Shown one piece after another: positions 55,166 through 63,046 of a stretch of DNA of 64,000 bases. Both the position numbers and the translations under genes were made by a program. Location: the NCBI RefSeq assembly GCF_051304405.1, contig NZ_JBPPGG010000001.1, positions 186,001 to 250,000 of the forward strand, given 5' to 3'. The notes beneath the pieces are model-generated. The model saw only the letters and a program-made list of their open reading frames with translations. It was not told the DNA's origin and did no database searches. How positions within the stretch are numbered: the stretch's first letter is position 1; each line of letters begins with the position of its first letter. The DNA is from Pedomonas sp051304405 (GTDB lineage: Bacteria > Pseudomonadota > Alphaproteobacteria > Sphingomonadales > Sphingomonadaceae).

Positions 55166-55900
55166 ATGGTTAGAGAGACGTTAAATTCCGATCACACGGT
55201 TGAAGCCCCGGCCTCGGAACTGCCCGCCCCGGAGCTGCGCTTCAGCCCCGGCCTGGTGCCCTACCCGGACGCTCTCGCCGCCATGGAAGCGCGCGCTGCC
55301 GCCGTGGCCGAGGGGCGCGAGGGCGAGCTGGTGTGGTTTTTGGAGCACCCGCCGCTCTACACCGCCGGCACCAGCGCCAAGCCGGCGGATCTGGTGGACC
55401 CGAACCGCTTTCCCGTGTTCGAGACCGGGCGCGGCGGCCAGTTCACCTATCACGGCCCTGGCCAGCGGGTGGTCTATCCCATTCTCAACCTCGCCGCGCG
55501 CGGGCGCGACCTGCGCGCCTACGTGTGCGCGCTGGAGGGCTGGATCATCGACACGCTGGCGGAGTTCGGCGTGAAGGGCGAGCGCCGTCAGGGGCGCGTC
55601 GGCGTCTGGGTGGTGCAGGAAGACGGGCGGGAGGAGAAGATCGCCGCCATCGGCGTGCGCGTGCGCCGCTGGGCGACGCTGCACGGCATCGCCCTCAACG
55701 TGCGGCCGGACCTGTCCCACTACGGCGGCATCGTGCCGTGCGGCCTGCCGGAGTTCGGCGTCACCAGCCTCGCGGCGCTCGGCAAGGACGTGACTCTGGC
55801 GGACGTGGATGCGGCCATGGTCCGCCACCTGCCCGCGTTTCTGGCGCGCTTCACCACTGCCAGCGCCCCGGCCTGCGGGGCGGGATCGTCCCCGGCCTAG
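55166..55900 (+). CDS. lipB: Octanoyl-[acyl-carrier-protein]:protein transferase (lipoate synthesis)
   Basis: The 244-residue protein has LVWFLEHPPLYTAGTSAKPADL, FETGRGGQFTYHGPGQRVVYPI, VGVWV with the catalytic Lys158 in KIAAIGVRVRRW, and Cys192 in GIVPCGLPEFGVTSL. LipB moves octanoate from ACP to the lipoyl domains of dehydrogenases. It starts 54 bases from the divergent fliN-like gene. Its TAG stop overlaps the EAL-gene stop on the other strand (CTAG). Confidence 0.95.
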   Translation: MVRETLNSDHTVEAPASELPAPELRFSPGLVPYPDALAAMEARAAAVAEGREGELVWFLEHPPLYTAGTSAKPADLVDPNRFPVFETGRGGQFTYHGPGQRVVYPILNLAARGRDLRAYVCALEGWIIDTLAEFGVKGERRQGRVGVWVVQEDGREEKIAAIGVRVRRWATLHGIALNVRPDLSHYGGIVPCGLPEFGVTSLAALGKDVTLADVDAAMVRHLPAFLARFTTASAPACGAGSSPA

Positions 55901-57066
55901 GCCGACCGGCGCACCGGCGCGTCCAGGTCTGCCCGCGCCGGCTTGGGCTCGCCGAACAGGTAGCCTTGCGCCTGCTGCACGCCCAGAGTCGCCACCTTCG
56001 CGAGGGTTTCCTCGTCCTCCACCCGCGTGGCGATCAGGGTGATGTTGCGCTCCCTGAACCGGGCGCAGAAGGCGGCCCGGTCCGTCGGGCACGGCGCGGT
56101 CAGCAGGGTCGCCGCGTCCACCTTGACGAACTGCACATTCATGTCCGCGAGCCACGCCGGGTCCAGCTTGAACGGATCGGTCACATTGTCGATGGAGAAG
56201 GTGAAGCCGAGGCGGCTCAGCCGCGCCAGATGCTCGCGGCTGCCGGCGGGGAGCCGCGCCAGATCCCGCATGGCGGCTTCCAGCGCCACCCGGATGGCGA
56301 GGCCACGGTGGGCGCAGATGAACTTCACCAGATCGCTGAGGAAGCGCTGATCCTCCAGCACCCGGCCGGAGAGGTTGACGAACAGCTTCACGCCCGGGCG
56401 GCGCGGCCCCAGCTTGCGCGCCAGGTTGATGCAGCGGAACAGCAGCAGGTTGTCGAGCGCCGAGACGAGGCCCGAGCGTTCGGCCTCGCTGATGTAGTCG
56501 GACGGGCTGATGATGGCCCCGTTCACGTCCCTGAGGCGGGAGAAGCCTTCATAATGCACCACCCGGCGGCCGGGCAGCTCCACGATCGGCTGGAGGTAAA
56601 GGTCCACCCGGCTTTCCTGGAGCGCGCTGTGCAGGAGGGCGACCATGTCCGCCCGGGGGGCGGCTTCGGCCTCGCTGTCCGCCCCGTCCGGGCGGGTGCC
56701 GGCCAGCCGCTCGATCATGGTGCGCAGCACCTGAACCTCGGCGGTCAGCTCGGCGGTCGTCGCGCCGCCGTGGTCCTGAAGCCGGTCGGCCAGCGTCGCC
56801 AGTTCCCGCTCCAGCCAGTCGATGCGCCCGGAGAGCACGGAGGAGATGCCGGCCGCCCCCGCGATCTGCCGCTCCATGTCCGACCAGAAGCGCTCCAGCA
56901 CCACCACCAGATAGGCGAGCGTCCCGAGGGCGGCGAACGCAAAGCCGGTCAGCACGGCCAGCCGTTCCTCACCGGTCAGATGCCAGCCCAGCGCCACCCC
57001 GCCCGCAAAACAGCCGGAGACGACCAGAATACCGGTGATCCCCCAGCCCAGCGCTCTCAACCGCAT
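55897..57066 (-). CDS. TipF-like membrane protein with degenerate EAL domain (1)
   Basis: The 389-residue protein has two N-terminal TM helices (about 7-27 and 34-56), a helical, probably coiled-coil linker (about 60-110, IDWLERELATLADRLQDHGG), and an EAL domain. The catalytic motifs are altered: YEGFSRL replaces E-x-L, and the usual DDFGTG acidic pair reads SIDNVTD. Conserved positions that remain are VNLS, LEAA, VKVDA and QGYLFGEP. This is the layout of Caulobacter TipF, which binds c-di-GMP without hydrolysing it and promotes flagellum assembly. Assignment as a c-di-GMP receptor is inference. The ATG at 57066 has GGGGGGACGG upstream. It lies directly after its paralog. Confidence 0.8.
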   Translation of the reverse strand: MRLRALGWGITGILVVSGCFAGGVALGWHLTGEERLAVLTGFAFAALGTLAYLVVVLERFWSDMERQIAGAAGISSVLSGRIDWLERELATLADRLQDHGGATTAELTAEVQVLRTMIERLAGTRPDGADSEAEAAPRADMVALLHSALQESRVDLYLQPIVELPGRRVVHYEGFSRLRDVNGAIISPSDYISEAERSGLVSALDNLLLFRCINLARKLGPRRPGVKLFVNLSGRVLEDQRFLSDLVKFICAHRGLAIRVALEAAMRDLARLPAGSREHLARLSRLGFTFSIDNVTDPFKLDPAWLADMNVQFVKVDAATLLTAPCPTDRAAFCARFRERNITLIATRVEDEETLAKVATLGVQQAQGYLFGEPKPARADLDAPVRRSA

Positions 57067-57144
57067 GAGTCCGTCCCCCCCGTCCTCAGTGCCCGACACC
57101 CCAGATTGCCCTCACGCATCTTTCCAGCCGGTAAACAGCTGGAA

Positions 57145-58365
57145 TTACGCCCCCGGTGCCGATGAGGCGGACGCCACGTCGGGCGGCGGCGCGGCCACGC
57201 CCCGCCCCGGGCGCGGTGCGCCGAACAGGTAGCCCTGGCCGCAGGCGGCACCCAGTTCCACCACCTCCGCGGCGGTGCGGTCGGTCTCGATGCGGGTGAT
57301 GATCAGCGTCACCCCCTGATGCTCCAGCGTCTCGGCGAGCGTCTCGCGGGGCGCGCCGATGGGCGCGTTCAGGAAAACCGCCGCGTCCATCTTGAGGAAG
57401 CGCACGTTCAGCCGGGCAAGGCGCGTGCTGTCGAGCGCGCTCACGTCGGTCACATTGTCAACGGAGAAGGCAAAGCCCAGCCGCGCCAGCGTCTCCAGCC
57501 GCTCGACGGCGCTCTCCGGCAGCCACTCCAGGTCGCCCGCCGCCACCTCGAACACCAGCCGTCCGGGCAGTTCCGGCTGCTGGCCCAGGAACTCGGCAAG
57601 CTCGGTCATGAAGGTCTCGTCGGCGAGCGAGGCGGCGGACATGTTGCAGAACAGCCGGACGCCCGGGCGGCGCGGCCCCAGCTTGCGGATCAGGTTGATG
57701 GAGCGGAACAGCAGCAGGTTGTCGAGGAGGGAGACCAGCCCGGCCTCCGCCGCCTCGCCCAGATAGTCGCTTGGGGTGAACACCCGGCCCTCCTCGTCGC
57801 GCAGGCGCGACAGGGCCTCGTAATGCACCACCTTCCGGTTCGGCAGCCGCACGATCGGCTGGAGATAGAGGTCCACCCGGCTCTCCCGGAGCGCCGAGCG
57901 CAGGAGGGCGGCGATGTCGGTGGCGGCGCGCTCCCCCTCGCCCGCACCGTCGCCGGACGCGCCCGCCGCGCCCCCGCGCGCCCCGAAGCGCCCCTCGCTC
58001 GCCAGCCGCTCCATCATGGTGCGCAGAAGGCCAAGCTCCGCCGTCAGGGCCGCCGTCTTGCGGGCCTGTTCGGCGGTCAGTTCGCTGATCAGGGCCGTGA
58101 CGTTTTGCTCCATCCGCAGCGGACGCTCGGTCAGCTCGGGCAGGGTGCGGTCCTGTTCGGTCACCCAGGCGATCATCCGCCCCCGCTCGCCGAAGATGCT
58201 GGACATCAGCCGCAGCACATAGGCCAACGCCCCCGCCAGCACGCCGACGAGAATGGCCCGCCCCATTTCCAGCCCCGCCAGCGCCATGGCCGCCAGCGCC
58301 ACCAGGGCGCCTGCGACAGCGCAGACGGCCAGGGCGACGATGGTTTTGTACGACCGTTGGTGCAT
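57145..58365 (-). CDS. TipF-like membrane protein with degenerate EAL domain (2)
   Basis: The 406-residue paralog of the downstream gene has two TM helices (about 8-30 and 33-53), a coiled-coil region (about 70-125) and an EAL domain. YEALSRL and the metal-type FCNMS and VFEVAAG are kept, but the acidic pair of DDFGTG is again SVDNVTD, followed by LKMDA and QGYLFGAP. Phosphodiesterase activity is therefore doubtful. The two proteins share LLFRSINLIRKLGPRRPGVR-like blocks, so they arose by tandem duplication. The 78-base gap suggests one operon. The start MHQRSYKT at 58365 begins the first TM region, and the frame is open further upstream. Confidence 0.8.
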   Translation of the reverse strand: MHQRSYKTIVALAVCAVAGALVALAAMALAGLEMGRAILVGVLAGALAYVLRLMSSIFGERGRMIAWVTEQDRTLPELTERPLRMEQNVTALISELTAEQARKTAALTAELGLLRTMMERLASEGRFGARGGAAGASGDGAGEGERAATDIAALLRSALRESRVDLYLQPIVRLPNRKVVHYEALSRLRDEEGRVFTPSDYLGEAAEAGLVSLLDNLLLFRSINLIRKLGPRRPGVRLFCNMSAASLADETFMTELAEFLGQQPELPGRLVFEVAAGDLEWLPESAVERLETLARLGFAFSVDNVTDVSALDSTRLARLNVRFLKMDAAVFLNAPIGAPRETLAETLEHQGVTLIITRIETDRTAAEVVELGAACGQGYLFGAPRPGRGVAAPPPDVASASSAPGA

Positions 58366-58492
58366 GTGTGGTCTGTTCCGGCTATGAGGTGCGACGAACT
58401 GTGACCGAGCAGCCCTTACGGCACGGTTAACGCCCTGTTTGCTACGAACGGACGCCCTTTTTGGCTGCAAGGGCGCCGTTGCGGGAGTGCCC

Positions 58493-59296
58493 ATGTCCGT
58501 AACCCTGATCCTGCTCAGCCTGGCCATCGGCAGTCTGGGCGGCCTCCTCGCCGGCCTCCTCGGCGTCGGCGGCGGCATCATCATCGTCCCGGCGGTGCGC
58601 TTTCTGGCCCCGGTGCTGGGCCTTGCGCCCGACTATGCCATGCATGCGGCGGTCGCCACGTCGGTGGCGCTGATCGTCCCCACCTCCCTGTCCTCCGCCC
58701 GGTCCCATCACCGGCGCGGGGCGGTGGATTTCGCCATCCTCAAGGTCTGGGGCCCGGCCCTCGGCCTCGGCAGCCTGACCGCCGGCGCGGTGGCCGGCTT
58801 CCTGCCCACCCATGTGCTGGGCGTCATCTTCGGTGTGGTCGCCATGGGCGTCGGTATGCTCCTGGCGCGGGGACGCCCGGTCCCGGTCATCGCCCCCACC
58901 CTGCCCGGCCGTCCGGCGCAGGGCGGCATCGCCTTCGTCATCGGGGCGCTGTCGTCGTGGATGGGGATTGGCGGGGGCTCGCTCAGCGTGCCGACCCTGT
59001 CCGCCTTCGCCGTGCCGGTTCACCGGGCGGTGGGCACTTCGGCGGCTCTTGGCCTGTGCATTTCCGTGCCCGGTCTTGTCGGGTGGATCATTTCGGGCTG
59101 GAACGTCGACTCAGGCACCGCTCCGCACTTCGGCTTCATCCAACTGGTGCCGTTCGGCCTCATGCTGGTGCCCATGATCGCCCTCGCCCCCCTCGGCGCA
59201 CGCCTTGCCCATGCCTTGCCGGCCGCCAGACTGCGGCAGATTTTCGGGATTTTTCTGATAGTTACCGCCTTAACACTTTTAGCCAAATCATTTTAG
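58493..59296 (+). CDS. Sulfite exporter TauE/SafE family membrane protein
   Basis: The 267-residue protein has about eight hydrophobic segments. The two family repeats show as LLAGLLGVGGGIIIVPAV near residue 20 and LSSWMGIGGGSLSVPTL near residue 155. It probably exports or imports small sulphur- or carbon-containing anions. The substrate is unknown. The ATG at 58493 has GGGAG upstream and is divergent from the TipF-like genes by 127 bases. Confidence 0.88.
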   Translation: MSVTLILLSLAIGSLGGLLAGLLGVGGGIIIVPAVRFLAPVLGLAPDYAMHAAVATSVALIVPTSLSSARSHHRRGAVDFAILKVWGPALGLGSLTAGAVAGFLPTHVLGVIFGVVAMGVGMLLARGRPVPVIAPTLPGRPAQGGIAFVIGALSSWMGIGGGSLSVPTLSAFAVPVHRAVGTSAALGLCISVPGLVGWIISGWNVDSGTAPHFGFIQLVPFGLMLVPMIALAPLGARLAHALPAARLRQIFGIFLIVTALTLLAKSF

Positions 59297-59431
59297 TAGG
59301 GATAAGCATTGTTCCTATTGCGTTATCGCAAAGGTTGGGATAGGGCCGCGTTGCGACTGAGGATCTCTCCTTCCCGACGGGACCAGAACAAATTGCCCGG
59401 AAAGAGGGGGAGGCAGTGATCATTAAGCCGC

Positions 59432-59460
59432 TTGTTACGCTGACAAATAGTGGCTAAGGT
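59432..59460 (+). promoter_or_regulatory. Candidate sigma-70 promoter of the alanine-rich lipoprotein gene
   Basis: TTGTTA (59432-59437), a 17-base spacer, then TAAGGT (59455-59460). It lies about 65 bases before the start codon. It is a fair but not strong match. Confidence 0.4.
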
Positions 59461-59525
59461 TCCGCGCGGTTTGGGGACAATACGGGCTAACCAAAACCAC
59501 TCGTTGACAAAACAAGGAGTCAAAC

Positions 59526-59822
59526 ATGGGTGATCTTCTGCTGAAACTGAAGTCGGCCGCTCTGGTTGCTGGCGCTGCTGTTGCTCTGGCCGCTTGCGGC
59601 GGTGGTGAGCAGGCTGCCACCGACGCCGCTGCTGAGCAGACCGAAGCTGCTGCTGACGCCGCTGCTGACGTTGCCGCCGACGCTGCTGCCGAGGCCGACG
59701 CTGCTGCGACCGACGCTGCCGCTGCGGCCGACGCTGCTGCGACCGACGCTGCCGCTGCGACCGACGCCGCTGGCGAAGCTGCTGACGCTGCTGCCGACGC
59801 GACCGACGCTGCCGCTGAGTAA
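59526..59822 (+). CDS. Alanine-rich repeat lipoprotein
   Basis: The protein has 98 residues. Signal MGDLLLKLKSAALVAGAAVA ends in lipobox LAAC, followed by GGG. The mature part consists of Ala, Asp, Thr and Glu only apart from a few Val/Gly/Gln residues, in repeats of the form DAAA/TDAAAAADAAAT. It should form a long acidic amphipathic helix, perhaps an Lpp-like envelope spacer, but there is no C-terminal Lys for murein linkage. AAGGAG precedes the ATG and a very strong terminator follows, suggesting high expression as a single gene. Confidence 0.75.
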   Translation: MGDLLLKLKSAALVAGAAVALAACGGGEQAATDAAAEQTEAAADAAADVAADAAAEADAAATDAAAAADAAATDAAAATDAAGEAADAAADATDAAAE

Positions 59823-59847
59823 GCAGCCGCGCGAAACGCGATAAGGG

Positions 59848-59881
59848 AGGCCGCCCGACCGGGCGGCCTTTCTTTTTTTTG
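59848..59881 (+). terminator. Strong terminator after the alanine-rich lipoprotein
   Basis: A 9-bp stem AGGCCGCCC/GGGCGGCCT with loop GACC (59848-59869) is followed by TTTCTTTTTTTT. Confidence 0.92.
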
Positions 59882-60021
59882 CAGTTCTTGTTGTGTGCCC
59901 CTGCGGTTCAGGCGTCATTCCATTTTGACCGAACCCCGCTGTGCCATTAGCGTGCGCGGCGGAACACGACGGTGCGGAGCGCACCCCTGAACACGGGAGA
60001 GATCGAGCGGTGGAGACATCC

Positions 60022-60321
60022 ATGACCCTGGCGGAACTGACCGAGAAGCTGCGCGGCAAGGTTCGCGATGACATGGGCCTGCGCAAGGTCATCAAGCTCG
60101 ACTTCGGCCCCGATGGCCTGATCCGTTTCGACGGCACCGCCGTGCCCAACCAGATCTCCAACGAGGACGGCCCGGCCGACTGTACCATCAAGGTGAAGTT
60201 CGCGGACCTGCTCGACATCCTCTCCGGCCGCAAGAGCGCCCAGTCCGCGTTCCTGTTCGGCAAGATTCGCGTGGAAGGCGACATGGGCGTGGCCATGGAG
60301 ATCGGCCGCCTGCTTGGCTGA
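60022..60321 (+). CDS. SCP2 sterol-binding domain protein
   Basis: The 99-residue protein is a single SCP2 domain: MTLAELTEKLRGKVRDDMG, IRFDGTAVPNQISNEDGPAD, CTIKVKFADLLDILSGRKSA and FLFGKIRVEGDMGVAMEIGR. Such domains bind lipids or acyl chains in a hydrophobic tunnel, and the role in bacteria is uncertain. The ATG at 60022 has GGTGGAG upstream. A long GC hairpin follows the stop. Confidence 0.88.
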   Translation: MTLAELTEKLRGKVRDDMGLRKVIKLDFGPDGLIRFDGTAVPNQISNEDGPADCTIKVKFADLLDILSGRKSAQSAFLFGKIRVEGDMGVAMEIGRLLG

Positions 60322-60323
60322 GG

Positions 60324-60350
60324 GCCGCCCCCGCGCCGCGCGGGGGCGGC
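60324..60350 (+). terminator. GC-rich hairpin after the SCP2 gene
   Basis: A 12-bp perfect stem GCCGCCCCCGCG/CGCGGGGGCGGC with a 3-nt loop lies 2 bases after the stop. No T-tract follows, so it is a possible terminator or transcript 3' stabiliser rather than a textbook one. Confidence 0.5.
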
Positions 60351-60473
60351 TGCTGCGGGATTTCAACCCCTTGGCGCAAGCCCACCTGGGCTTTTCCCGG
60401 AACGGTTCGCAATCTGTCTCATTTGCGCGCAAGCAGACTTGACGACAGCCGGGGCTCGGGTATTTCTCAGCCA

Positions 60474-60974
60474 ATGAGGACCATCACCGCATCTCTTGTG
60501 CTGGCGGGGCTGCTTGTCTCCGCTCAGGCCTATGCCAAGGAAACGCCGCGCCCCAAGCAGACGGCGACCGTGAGCAACGCTTCGCTGACCGAGCTGGAGG
60601 CGATCTGGAACATGCGCGCCGCCCTCAATGTGGCGGCATTGCAGTGCCAGCACGACCCGATGCTGGCCCTTCCCGCGCGCTACAACACCTTCATTCGCCT
60701 GCACGAGGCAGAGCTGAAGCAGGTGTATGACACGCTGGTGCGCAAGCGCGGCGGCCAGGCCAAGTTCGACCGCATCAACACGCAGGTCTACAACAAGTAC
60801 GCCACGGTGAAGGAAAAGGACCTGTTCTGCACCACCGCCGCCGATGTGAGCGTGATCGCCATGAATGCGGCGCCCTATGGCCTGAGCTCGGTGGCAAGCA
60901 CGGTCTATCGCTCCCTCTCCCGTCTCATCGGCGGGGCCGAGGTGGCCAGCGTCAGCCCGGCCGCCGGTCACTGA
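60474..60974 (+). CDS. Secreted protein of unknown function
   Basis: The protein has 166 residues. Cleavable signal MRTITASLVLAGLLVSAQAYA is followed by a mainly helical domain: TELEAIWNMRAALNVAALQC, YNTFIRLHEAELKQVYDTLV, KFDRINTQVYNKYATVKEKD and LFCTTAADVSVIAMNAA. Two Cys (QCQHD and LFCTT) could form one disulphide. The sequence hints at a small conserved alphaproteobacterial periplasmic family, but I cannot name it. The ATG at 60474 starts the signal peptide. TTGACG-16-TATTTC (60439-60466) just upstream would make the transcript almost leaderless. Confidence 0.7.
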   Translation: MRTITASLVLAGLLVSAQAYAKETPRPKQTATVSNASLTELEAIWNMRAALNVAALQCQHDPMLALPARYNTFIRLHEAELKQVYDTLVRKRGGQAKFDRINTQVYNKYATVKEKDLFCTTAADVSVIAMNAAPYGLSSVASTVYRSLSRLIGGAEVASVSPAAGH

Positions 60975-61021
60975 TCGCACGTCCCCGCTGATCCGGTTCG
61001 CCGAGCCGGAGACAGAGTTTC

Positions 61022-61050
61022 AAAAAAGCGCCCTTCGCGGGCGCTTTTTT
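61022..61050. terminator. Bidirectional terminator between the secreted-protein gene and ompA
   Basis: AAAAA-AGCGCCC, loop TTCGC, GGGCGCT-TTTTT: a 7-bp stem with A-tract before and T-tract after, so it works for both strands. Confidence 0.9.
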
Positions 61051-61096
61051 GTTTGGCCCCGCGTCACCCGGCCCGGGCGCGCTGAGGCCAAAAGGA

Positions 61097-61125
61097 AAGC
61101 GCCCGGCTTTGTGGGCCGGGCGCTT
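61097..61125 (-). terminator. Terminator after ompA
   Basis: An 11-bp stem AAGCGCCCGGC/GCCGGGCGCTT with a 7-nt loop is followed on the minus strand by TCCTTTT. It starts 35 bases after the ompA stop. Confidence 0.75.
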
Positions 61126-61160
61126 CCCTGTCTTGTCGTCGTCGTGGACGATGTCAGGCC

Positions 61161-62270
61161 TTACTGACCGGCCTTGATCTCCACGCGGCGGTTCTGCGGC
61201 TCGCGCACGCCGTCGGCGGTATCGACCAGCGGACGGCTCTCGCCGTACGCTTCGGTCTTGATCGCGTCGGCCGGCAGACCCTTGCTCTGCAGGAACGCCT
61301 TGGCGGCCTGAGCGCGACGCTCCGACAGCTTCTGGTTGTAGGCGTCCGTACCAGCGCGGTCAGCGTGACCCTGAACCACGATCGACACCTGGCCACCCTT
61401 CTGGAAGGCCTCGGCAGCCTGGGTCAGAACCTGCTGCGCATCCGGGGTCAGATCGGCCTTGTCAAACTCGAAGAAGACCATGAACGGACCCGGCACCGGC
61501 GGCGGAGGCGGCGGCGGCGGAGGCGGCGGAGGCGGCGGCGGCGGGGGCGGCGGCGGCGGCGGAGGCGGCGGCGGCGGAGCAGCCGGCTCTTCCTTCTTGG
61601 CGCCGAAGTTGAAGGCCACGCCCAGCATCAGGCTGTGCGAGCGGAAGCCACCCTCGACCGCGGTGCCGCCGTTGGTGCGGAAGTCACCGTTGGTCGCCTT
61701 GAAGTAGCGATACTCCAGGGTCAGGTCGGTGCGGTCGCTCAGGGCACGACGCAGACCGCCGATCAGCTGCCAGGCGAAGGCGGTGTCGCCGTCGCTCAGG
61801 AACGCAGCGGCATCGCGGGAGACGCGATAGTTCTTCGCCTTCAGGTGGGCGATACCGACACCACCGCCGACGTAGGCGGAGGTCTTGCCTTCGGACGGGA
61901 TGTCGAACAGGCCGTTCAGCATGAAGCTGGTCACGCGGGTGGTGCCGCGGCCATCCCAGAAGTAGTCGGTGTTACCCAGCTCCGGCAGACCCTCATTGAA
62001 GAAGTGGGTCATCTTGCCCTGCTGGTAGCCCAGCTCGAACTCCGAGCGGAACACACCGAAATCATAGCCGACCTGGCCGGCCACGGCCCAACCCGGAGCC
62101 TTGTGGTCGGTCTTGAACGCATCGGCATCGACGTCCCGCTGCGAGTAAGTGCGGTTCTCGATGATCGAAACGCCGCCCTTGAGGCCAAGGTACCAAGCAT
62201 CGTCTTGCGCGAAGGCGGTACCCGCCAGAAGCGTCGTAGTCATCATGACTGCGACTGACAGTTTGCGCAT
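61161..62270 (-). CDS. OmpA-family outer-membrane protein with 27-proline linker
   Basis: The protein has 369 residues: signal MRKLSVAVMMTTTLLAGTAFA, an eight-stranded beta-barrel type domain (DDAWYLGLKGGVSIIENRTY ... RSHSLMLGVAFNFG), a linker, then a peptidoglycan-binding OmpA domain (MVFFEFDKADLTPDAQQVL, VVQGHADRAGTDAYNQKLSERRA, NRRVEIKAGQ). The linker contains 27 uninterrupted prolines (61497-61577). It tethers the outer membrane to the wall. The ATG at 62270 starts the signal, although the frame is open further upstream. It is probably an abundant protein with its own promoter and terminator. Confidence 0.92.
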   Translation of the reverse strand: MRKLSVAVMMTTTLLAGTAFAQDDAWYLGLKGGVSIIENRTYSQRDVDADAFKTDHKAPGWAVAGQVGYDFGVFRSEFELGYQQGKMTHFFNEGLPELGNTDYFWDGRGTTRVTSFMLNGLFDIPSEGKTSAYVGGGVGIAHLKAKNYRVSRDAAAFLSDGDTAFAWQLIGGLRRALSDRTDLTLEYRYFKATNGDFRTNGGTAVEGGFRSHSLMLGVAFNFGAKKEEPAAPPPPPPPPPPPPPPPPPPPPPPPPPPPVPGPFMVFFEFDKADLTPDAQQVLTQAAEAFQKGGQVSIVVQGHADRAGTDAYNQKLSERRAQAAKAFLQSKGLPADAIKTEAYGESRPLVDTADGVREPQNRRVEIKAGQ

Positions 62271-62304
62271 GATGTCCCCTTTCTTCGTGAACATTTCGGA
62301 GGGG

Positions 62305-62333
62305 AACTTAGTGACGACGGGTTGTTGGGTCAA
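62305..62333 (-). promoter_or_regulatory. Candidate sigma-70 promoter of ompA
   Basis: On the minus strand TTGACC (62328-62333), a 17-base spacer and TAAGTT (62305-62310). It places the transcript start about 28 bases before the ompA ATG. Confidence 0.5.
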
Positions 62334-62470
62334 TGAAACCGGATCGGTCAATCGAAGCAACGGGTTGCCTCAGCCGCCTTATGCCGCCACCCTGTTGCAG
62401 GAAGGCCACAGAATAGCGGCACGCCAGCAATTATTGCTTGTAACGAACGTATACAACTGTAGCCGGGTTG

Positions 62471-62992
62471 TTACTGGCCAGACGAAGCGAGACCATTCGC
62501 CCGCAGGACGGCCAGAACCTGAACCAGAGCGGCGCGCGCTTCCGCGTCGATCACCGCGCCGCCCGTCGGGTCGGCGATCGGGGTCATCCCCTGCCCGCCT
62601 GTTCCCAGCCCGCCTGCTCCCCTGATTCCAACCGGCAGCCCCGCCGCCAGCACCGCGCCCGGCTGCCAGGCCGCGCCGTCGAACCAGACGAACTGGCCGT
62701 CCGCCTTCACCCATGCCAACATGCCCGGCCGCGCCGCCGCGAAGCGCCAGCCGCCGGTGGTCCACAGGGCAAGGCCGTTGTCCTGCCCCGCCCAGGCGCC
62801 GGCCGCGCCTGCCCCCACGATCCACGCCTGCCCCGGCTCGGGCGCGGCGGGCGCCTCGGCGAGTCCCCGCGCCTCCACCGCCGGGTGGGCCAGGAGGTCC
62901 AGCATCGCCAGCGCCTCGTTGTGCGTCACCTCCTTCTGCGCCTGCCCCGCCTGAAGCAGGGGCAGGCCATGCCGCGTCGTTGTCTCCGCCAT
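62471..62992 (-). CDS. DUF2793 protein of the gene transfer agent cluster
   Basis: The protein has 173 residues. It starts MAETTTRHGLPLLQAGQAQK EVTHNEALAMLD, the signature of DUF2793, with AWIVGAGAAGAWAGQDNGLA, WVKADGQFVWFDGAAWQPG and a C-terminal helix. DUF2793 genes sit at the 3' end of RcGTA-like tail clusters and may encode fibre or adhesion parts. GGAAGGAG precedes the ATG, 54 bases after the host-specificity gene on the same strand. Confidence 0.85.
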   Translation of the reverse strand: MAETTTRHGLPLLQAGQAQKEVTHNEALAMLDLLAHPAVEARGLAEAPAAPEPGQAWIVGAGAAGAWAGQDNGLALWTTGGWRFAAARPGMLAWVKADGQFVWFDGAAWQPGAVLAAGLPVGIRGAGGLGTGGQGMTPIADPTGGAVIDAEARAALVQVLAVLRANGLASSGQ

Positions 62993-63046
62993 GATGTGCT
63001 CCTTCCCGTCGTCCCCGTTTTTTTCCGCCTTCGCCCGGAGGGCGCG

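Noticed and set aside
61459..61707. Plus-strand frame encoding a polyglycine run
   Set aside because: It is the complement of the OmpA polyproline linker and has no start signal.
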